This document shows positions 60,401 to 64,000 of a stretch of 64,000 nucleotides of DNA, one piece after another. The translations under genes and the position numbers were made by a program. The notes below the pieces were generated by a model. It saw only the letters and a list, made by a program, of their open reading frames with translations. It ran no database searches and was not told the DNA's origin. The stretch spans positions 25,281 through 89,280 of the forward strand of contig LUCM01007488.1 in assembly GCA_008360955.1 (NCBI GenBank). Direction: 5' to 3'. How positions within the stretch are numbered: position 1 is the first letter of the stretch; every line of letters begins with the position of its first letter. This stretch comes from Fasciolopsis buskii (lineage: Eukaryota; Platyhelminthes; Trematoda; Plagiorchiida; Fasciolidae).

Positions 60401-60593
60401 CCCGTGGTCATCGGGATTTGGGACGATGCGATGTGTCTCCGACAGTTCTAACTGTGAGGGAATAATGATCTCTGTATGAGTTGGTGGATGTGTTAAAGCA
60501 ACCGGAGACAATGTGAACGAGACAGGAGAGGTAGATAGCAGACCGGGATAAGAAGGTGGTGGTCCTCCAGAAGGACCTTCATCAGTGGAAATT
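42969..60593 (-). CDS. C-clamp zinc-binding transcription factor, ZNF395/ZNF704/SLC2A4RG-like; four 3' exons
   Basis: Four exons on the minus strand join without a frame break: 60593-59974, 55497-54812, 49158-48475, 43937-42969. Donors are gtaagt in all three introns, and phases match at each junction (1, 0, 0). Together they encode 985 residues. The last exon has a C-clamp, with Cys at exon residues 117, 130, 133 and 139 and the cores [16 protein letters not shown] and [10 protein letters not shown]. In ZNF395 (HDBP2), ZNF704 and SLC2A4RG (HDBP1) this motif sits near the C-terminus and takes part in GC-rich DNA recognition. TCF/LEF factors have a related C-clamp, but their HMG box is absent here and the YGxExRDxWC form favours the ZNF395 group. 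The rest is Ser/Thr/Pro-rich, with many SP/TP sites and three leucine-rich helix-like segments, as expected of a nuclear regulator. The C2H2 finger typical of the family is not in these exons and should lie upstream. The gene structure is strong; the family call rests on the C-clamp alone. Confidence 0.85.
46190..46290 (-). repeat. Degenerate tRNA-like segment
   Basis: On the minus strand, ccgtagattagttggctggg (box-A-like) and gatttgaatcccag (box-B-like) are about 45 bases apart. No acceptor stem closes it, so it is not a working tRNA gene. Confidence 0.3.
46430..46921 (-). repeat. SINE-like repeat family 1, copy 3
   Basis: Inverted relative to the other two and the closest to copy 1. On the minus strand it has a good box A, TAGCCAAGTGG (46862-46852, TRGYNNANNNG), within a leucine/serine-tRNA-like start. 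It lies in intron C-D. Confidence 0.7.
48475..49158 (-). CDS. C-clamp gene, internal exon C
   Basis: The acceptor is ccgaataccgtctag, with a weaker pyrimidine tract than the other exons. The acceptor TAG is itself in frame, so the exon cannot extend further upstream. It ends CAT-CGA before gtaagttg (phase 0). It encodes 228 residues. The central part is helix-like and leucine-rich ([18 protein letters not shown], then [18 protein letters not shown]), followed by Ser/Thr-rich sequence with [19 protein letters not shown] and VLSPRS sites. The leucine-rich block is the least Ser/Thr-dominated part of the protein and could be an interaction surface or export signal; that is inference. It lies between introns of 5.65 kb and 4.54 kb. 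Confidence 0.72.
50953..50975 (+). other. Hairpin-GAAACG motif, copy 1
   Basis: A perfect 7-bp stem GACTACC/GGTAGTC with loop TAC is followed at once by GAAACG, then TTGGCGCATTACA. It is related to 53561-53584. Confidence 0.5.
51218..52900 (-). mobile_element. RTE-like non-LTR remnant, copy D, inside intron B-C
   Basis: On the minus strand an endonuclease section is open at 52685-52200 ([45 protein letters not shown], then a [13 protein letters not shown] block). The GDFN motif has decayed to AANFSAG. Further along, 51448-51218 encodes a reverse-transcriptase piece with [19 protein letters not shown], the equivalent of the FLDxxxAFDSVDR catalytic region. The middle is too eroded to follow. 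Orientation matches the host gene. Confidence 0.8.
53561..53584 (+). other. Hairpin-GAAACG motif, copy 2
   Basis: A stem GGTTACC/GGTAACT (one G-U pair) with loop CAA is followed by GAAACG, then TCGACATATTACA. Same layout and flanks as 50953-50975. Confidence 0.5.
54812..55497 (-). CDS. C-clamp gene, internal exon B
   Basis: The acceptor is catttgcgttttgtcacag and the donor is GGT/gtaagtg. The exon begins with the last two bases of the codon left open by exon A (C+GT = Arg), so the A-B join reads ..[12 protein letters not shown]. It ends on a complete codon. It encodes about 228 residues: a leucine-rich helix [15 protein letters not shown] near the start, a Thr run followed by Pro/Ser-rich sequence, the proline-directed sites [15 protein letters not shown] and TPSPPT, a HPQHQQH patch, and a charged stretch around [17 protein letters not shown]. 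No known domain was recognised. The matching splice phase on both sides is the main evidence that it is coding. Confidence 0.75.
56465..56590 (-). repeat. SINE-like repeat family 2, copy 4
   Basis: On the minus strand: box-B region gagatcgaattccc, then caccgtcagtcaaattcccc, atttggcagcctttcgttgg and the tail cgtttcacta. The head is lost. It lies in intron A-B. Confidence 0.6.
57393..57427. repeat. (TA)17 microsatellite in intron A-B
   Basis: A perfect 35-base TA run. Confidence 0.97.
59974..60593 (-). CDS. C-clamp gene, internal exon A
   Basis: The exon starts after a pyrimidine-rich acceptor (tttctcgtttttgcgtccag) and supplies the third base of a split codon, so an earlier exon must end in phase 2. 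It ends in AAT-C before gtaagt (phase 1). It encodes about 206 residues: Ser/Thr/Pro-rich sequence with STSPVS, TLSPVA, SSPRPH and HQSPDS sites, His-rich [10 protein letters not shown], and a helix-like end [19 protein letters not shown]. The frame stays open to an ATG at 60658, giving a hydrophobic start MDYLEILFNLLFLP. That would look like a signal peptide, which does not suit a nuclear factor, so I prefer splicing to an exon beyond the window or hidden in the upstream repeat-rich DNA. Confidence 0.75.
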
Positions 60594-60659
60594 CTGGACG
60601 CAAAAACGAGAAAGGCCGGGAGAAAGAGCAGATTAAACAATATTTCGAGGTAATCCATT

Positions 60660-63050
60660 ATTCGCGAGAATTTTAAACCCTAGCGTTAAATATGCCTTTG
60701 GTCTACAAACCTATGGTGAATTTACCGTAAAAAATCATCGACCAAATAACTCTAACCGTTTGGGAGAGTTTACCCTCTCATTGGTGGACCTGGGCGTGGT
60801 CAACTGTCACGGTCCAAAATGCAACCCAGTTAGTTCGAATGCGTTATTTACTCCGAGCTGTTTGCTTATTTGTTACTTCAAACCCGACAATAAATGATAA
60901 ATTCGAAAGAAACAGGCCAAATTCAGCACCGCAAAACAAGGCGAGCAACTGGACTAGGTTTGATCCAAGAGCGTTCTAAAAAGTAACAAGTACCAAGAAT
61001 CCAAACAAAAAATAGAAGACTAACCAAAAACGATGGGAAACGCATTACTACTTATGCACACAGACAGATGAAGTGGTGCAAGCTCTATGTCTATGCAGCC
61101 AATGGTTGGTATACAGGTGAAATATATCAGTTAGAGCAGAATTCTAACGAAAAATAATCTTCTAGTTTCTACCAAGATTAATGTTTTTGTATTTGCATTT
61201 GAATCACTCCCAAGCTCTCAGGTAACATAAATTAGAAGCATTCGAATACACCAAAGTCGTTATTCTTTCTTCATACATATTTTCCACCTGCATTAATCAT
61301 CGAACTGACATATTACCTGCTCAAGTTTCAAAGTAAACAGGTGTTGTTTTGCGTCAAATCGTGGGTTGTGATGGCGATTTCAACAGAATTAGAAAACATC
61401 TGTCAAGTAATGAACCTTTTCTGATTAATTTTGGTTTAAATTTGACTCAATAATCCACGTGTTAGGAGACCATCTTTATTCTATCATTCTCTACCATGAA
61501 CAGCCTTAAATTTCCATGGAAGATCTCTTTCTAGATTTGAGTCTGTCAAGTATTTCGGGGTAATATTAGACTGGGTACCAGTAAACTAGTGACCATCTTT
61601 TTCTTCGGATTCCACAACCTATTATCCCCACCTGTGTTCAACCAATTGTTTGCTATTCCGCTCTGATAAACCCTTACTTCCCACACCAAGTCCGGTAGAT
61701 TCTTCGTCGTGGTCATCCTTGATAATAAGTAAATTCTTTGATTTTAACTAAACAATTGGCCTCAAATTCTCTTGTTTTAGCAACTAACCTGTCTTTGGTT
61801 GCTACTTCACAACATCAACAACCTCCACCTTCCCCCCCCAAAAAAAAACAAAAAAGACAAATAAAGAATGAGAAACAGTCAAAGATGGGCTGCAAAATAT
61901 TAAGTTGAGCAACTACATGGAAAAGAATTCGAAAGCAGAATGCCACTGACTGCAGCACCCATTATCTCCAACGCTTCGCGGTATGCTGTGAACCCCGAAA
62001 CGGTAGCCTAAGTACACCTACACGAGCCAATACGCTGGCTGAGGTTTTCATACCTGGAAACCTGGCAACTATTATCTCTTCCTCGGGGAACAGCGTAAAA
62101 CAAGGCAGGAATTCACCTCTATGCTCATGGGAAGTCACGATGAAACTGGCCCCAAATTTGATCATATTACCCCAGTCCAGTGCGTTCTGACGTGCCTTCG
62201 TCCGTCATTGCCATCCAAAAAGTTGATCGAGTTTTCTCCTCGCGTATTAACCACTCCTCATCACCACTCAGCGTTAAGCCTCAGTGCAAATACCACTGAT
62301 CACTCTATTAGTCACAGGGTTGTATCCTACTGGGAGAAGAAATAAATGTGAATTGTGGGCAGACAGTGAAGCTGCAGGAGCGGGAAAATAATGAAATGCC
62401 GCAAAAGGCAACATACGGATTAAAGTCTGACAGCACAAATGCATGTTTTCAATCATTCTGATTAGAAAGAAAGTTATCTCCACTGTCTACAGACAGCTGG
62501 TTGACGGGGTTTTGGAAATAAACTAAAAAGATGTGAGGAACTTAAACTACCGAAGTTCCGTGAGCGTCTGTTGACCTCCAAAGTATGTATATGTCAAGTA
62601 TAATCTGAACACTAACGTCGGAAAACAAAGCACTGATTGGATCCCATTACAAACTTGATGCGTAGTGTTGCATCGCACGCATGCCTCAGTACAATTGGGA
62701 GTGCGTGCGTCGGGGTACGAGTTGGCTTCTCGTCTTGACCACCATTCGAAATGCACCCAACCGACGGTGCGTCTCAGACAGCCTTTACTGAAGAAGTTTT
62801 ACGCAGTCCTCGTGTGGCGGTGTTCCCACAAATGTGAGAGAACGAAGAAGAATGCACGGTGTTCTCCACCAGGTCCCATTGGGCTATGGACCCCGGTCAC
62901 CGTCCTGTTGCTTTGCGAGTTGAGCAGTGAGGAGCTTATGAGTCCGGCTTCTGGACCCCTAAAAAAAGCCTCTCGTTTGAGCATGCACAACCTAACAGTA
63001 TTGCGCCCGTAAATTGAATCATAAAGAACCAAGTAAACTTGCCTTTGCTG
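60660..63050. other. DNA upstream of exon A, no coding exon recognised
   Basis: It holds a plus-strand copy of repeat family R3 (62311-62520) and a C-run/A-run junction near 61833-61850. It is either an intron of the C-clamp gene, with the 5' exons outside the window, or its promoter side. I looked for a C2H2 finger exon on the minus strand and found none. Confidence 0.5.
62311..62520 (+). repeat. Dispersed repeat R3, copy 3 (truncated)
   Basis: It matches the first two thirds of R3: gagcgggaaaata, aaatgccgcaaa, ttcaatcattctgattag, and cagctggttgacg. The distal part (ggaccccaac onward) is missing. Confidence 0.6.
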
Positions 63051-63059
63051 TTTACCAAA

Positions 63060-64000
63060 ATTAGCTATTCATTCCTATCGCAAACGACTTCACTAACCGA
63101 AGTTCGCCGCCCACCGCTGTCCTGTATACGCTTAAACAGTCTTTGACTGCTACCTAGCGTTTTTGCTTTATTAGTCCCAGCAAGCCTTTACAGATCCAGT
63201 GTCTTTGATGAACGGTAGATCTAGGACCACAGGCGAAACCTGCTATCAAATGCATCACCTGCTTGATTTTATCCCAGCGATCGTCTACATTGCTCCTCGT
63301 CGAATTCTCTGTTCGTCGGATAGCTTAATTTTATAGCTGTTTCGAACAGCCGAATTAAACAAACGTTCAACCTCCAGTCGAGCTAGTTGTTTGCGTCGAT
63401 GACCGTTGAGGTGAAGTAAAAATTGCGTTAAAACTGACGCATGATCTGCTTGGGCGTATGTGGACCAGTACGATCTACAGTTTTGGACAGAACCGCGCCA
63501 ACCGTGGCTTACTAAGATATGGTCGATCTGCCTCAGATCACTTATCCAGTTAGCGCGTCATATCGCTATGCGACGCGAACTGTATCAAAAGTTTGTGCTA
63601 GACAAGAATAAATGGTTGTCCGCACAAACAATAGAGATGTCTTTCTCCGTTATTTGTTCGCTGAACACGTAAGGCGCATCGCCCACCTAAACAGGACTCC
63701 GATGCACTCAGTTTTCCAACTTGATCATTAAAGTCACCTGCTACCACTACACTGAGCGTTTGCTCTTCCGAACAAGAGTGACGAGGTCATCGTAAAACTC
63801 GTCTTTCTCCATGTCACTGCTGCAGTCTGTTGGAGCGTATGCCGAGATAACAAGCAAATTACGCTTAACACTACTATCCTTTCGGACGCCGACTGGTCCC
63901 TGCAGTCTCATGGCACACAAACGACTGTTGACTGGGATCCAGTCTAAAAAGGCTGCTTCAGCCTTCTCAATTAAGACTGTTCCTACACCACGTTGACCCA
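63060..64000 (-). mobile_element. RTE-like non-LTR retrotransposon remnant, copy E (continues past the window edge)
   Basis: Read on the minus strand, this encodes most of an apurinic-type endonuclease (EEP): DWIPV, VISAYAPTDCSSDMEKDEFY, GDFNDQVGKL, the distal QIDHILVSHGW segment and the QADHAS histidine region, then the start of the linker towards reverse transcriptase. It nearly matches the plus-strand copy at 32.1-33.4 kb, including its disabling lesions. Relative to that copy it lacks 4 bases just before GDFN, has two extra bases near DWIPV, and lacks about 140 bases of the linker. Orientation matches the C-clamp gene. It cannot be active. Confidence 0.8.

Noticed and set aside
60594..60658. 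ATG at 60658 as the true start of the C-clamp gene, with a hydrophobic leader
   Set aside because: A good acceptor lies at 60594-60595, and a signal-peptide-like leader does not suit a nuclear zinc protein.

Overview
This is eukaryotic DNA, most likely from a digenean fluke (trematode). The evidence is indirect: very low coding density, introns of 4.5-5.7 kb with GT-AG ends, decayed RTE-like and CR1-like non-LTR retrotransposons, Ty3/Gypsy fragments, tRNA-derived SINE candidates and long TA tracts. The species cannot be named from sequence alone. Nothing bacterial or viral was seen.

The one well-supported gene lies on the minus strand. Four exons (60593-59974, 55497-54812, 49158-48475, 43937-42969) join with matching phases (1, 0, 0) and clean GT/AG sites, giving 985 residues and a stop. 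The last exon carries a C-clamp zinc motif (C-x12-C-x2-C-x5-C, at about 43589-43521) of the type found in the ZNF395/ZNF704/SLC2A4RG transcription factors. Exon A opens with a strong acceptor in phase 2, so earlier exons, probably including the family's C2H2 finger, lie beyond the window. Below the stop is a pyrimidine-rich stretch of about 4 kb on the transcribed strand, ending at an AATAAA (38950-38945). I read it as an unusually long 3'UTR.

The left part (1-38.9 kb) is gene-poor and full of transposon remains: RTE-like pieces at 8.5-8.9, 20.4-21.1, 21.8-23.5 and 32.1-34.0 kb; a CR1/Jockey-like element at 15.5-17.0 kb; and Ty3/Gypsy integrase pieces at 10.7-11.8 and 26.6-27.3 kb. Several dispersed repeat families were found by comparing the window with itself: SINE-like family 1 (3 copies), SINE-like family 2 (4 copies), family R2 (2 copies), family R3 (3 copies) and family R4 (2 copies).

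The right part (38.9-64 kb) is the C-clamp gene, its introns and upstream DNA. Intron B-C holds an RTE-like remnant flanked by two related hairpin-GAAACG motifs. The window ends in an inverted RTE-like copy that is nearly identical to the one at 32 kb and shares its disabling mutations. Hammerhead-like CTGAYRA...GAAAC hairpins occur at 23.48 and 30.16 kb.
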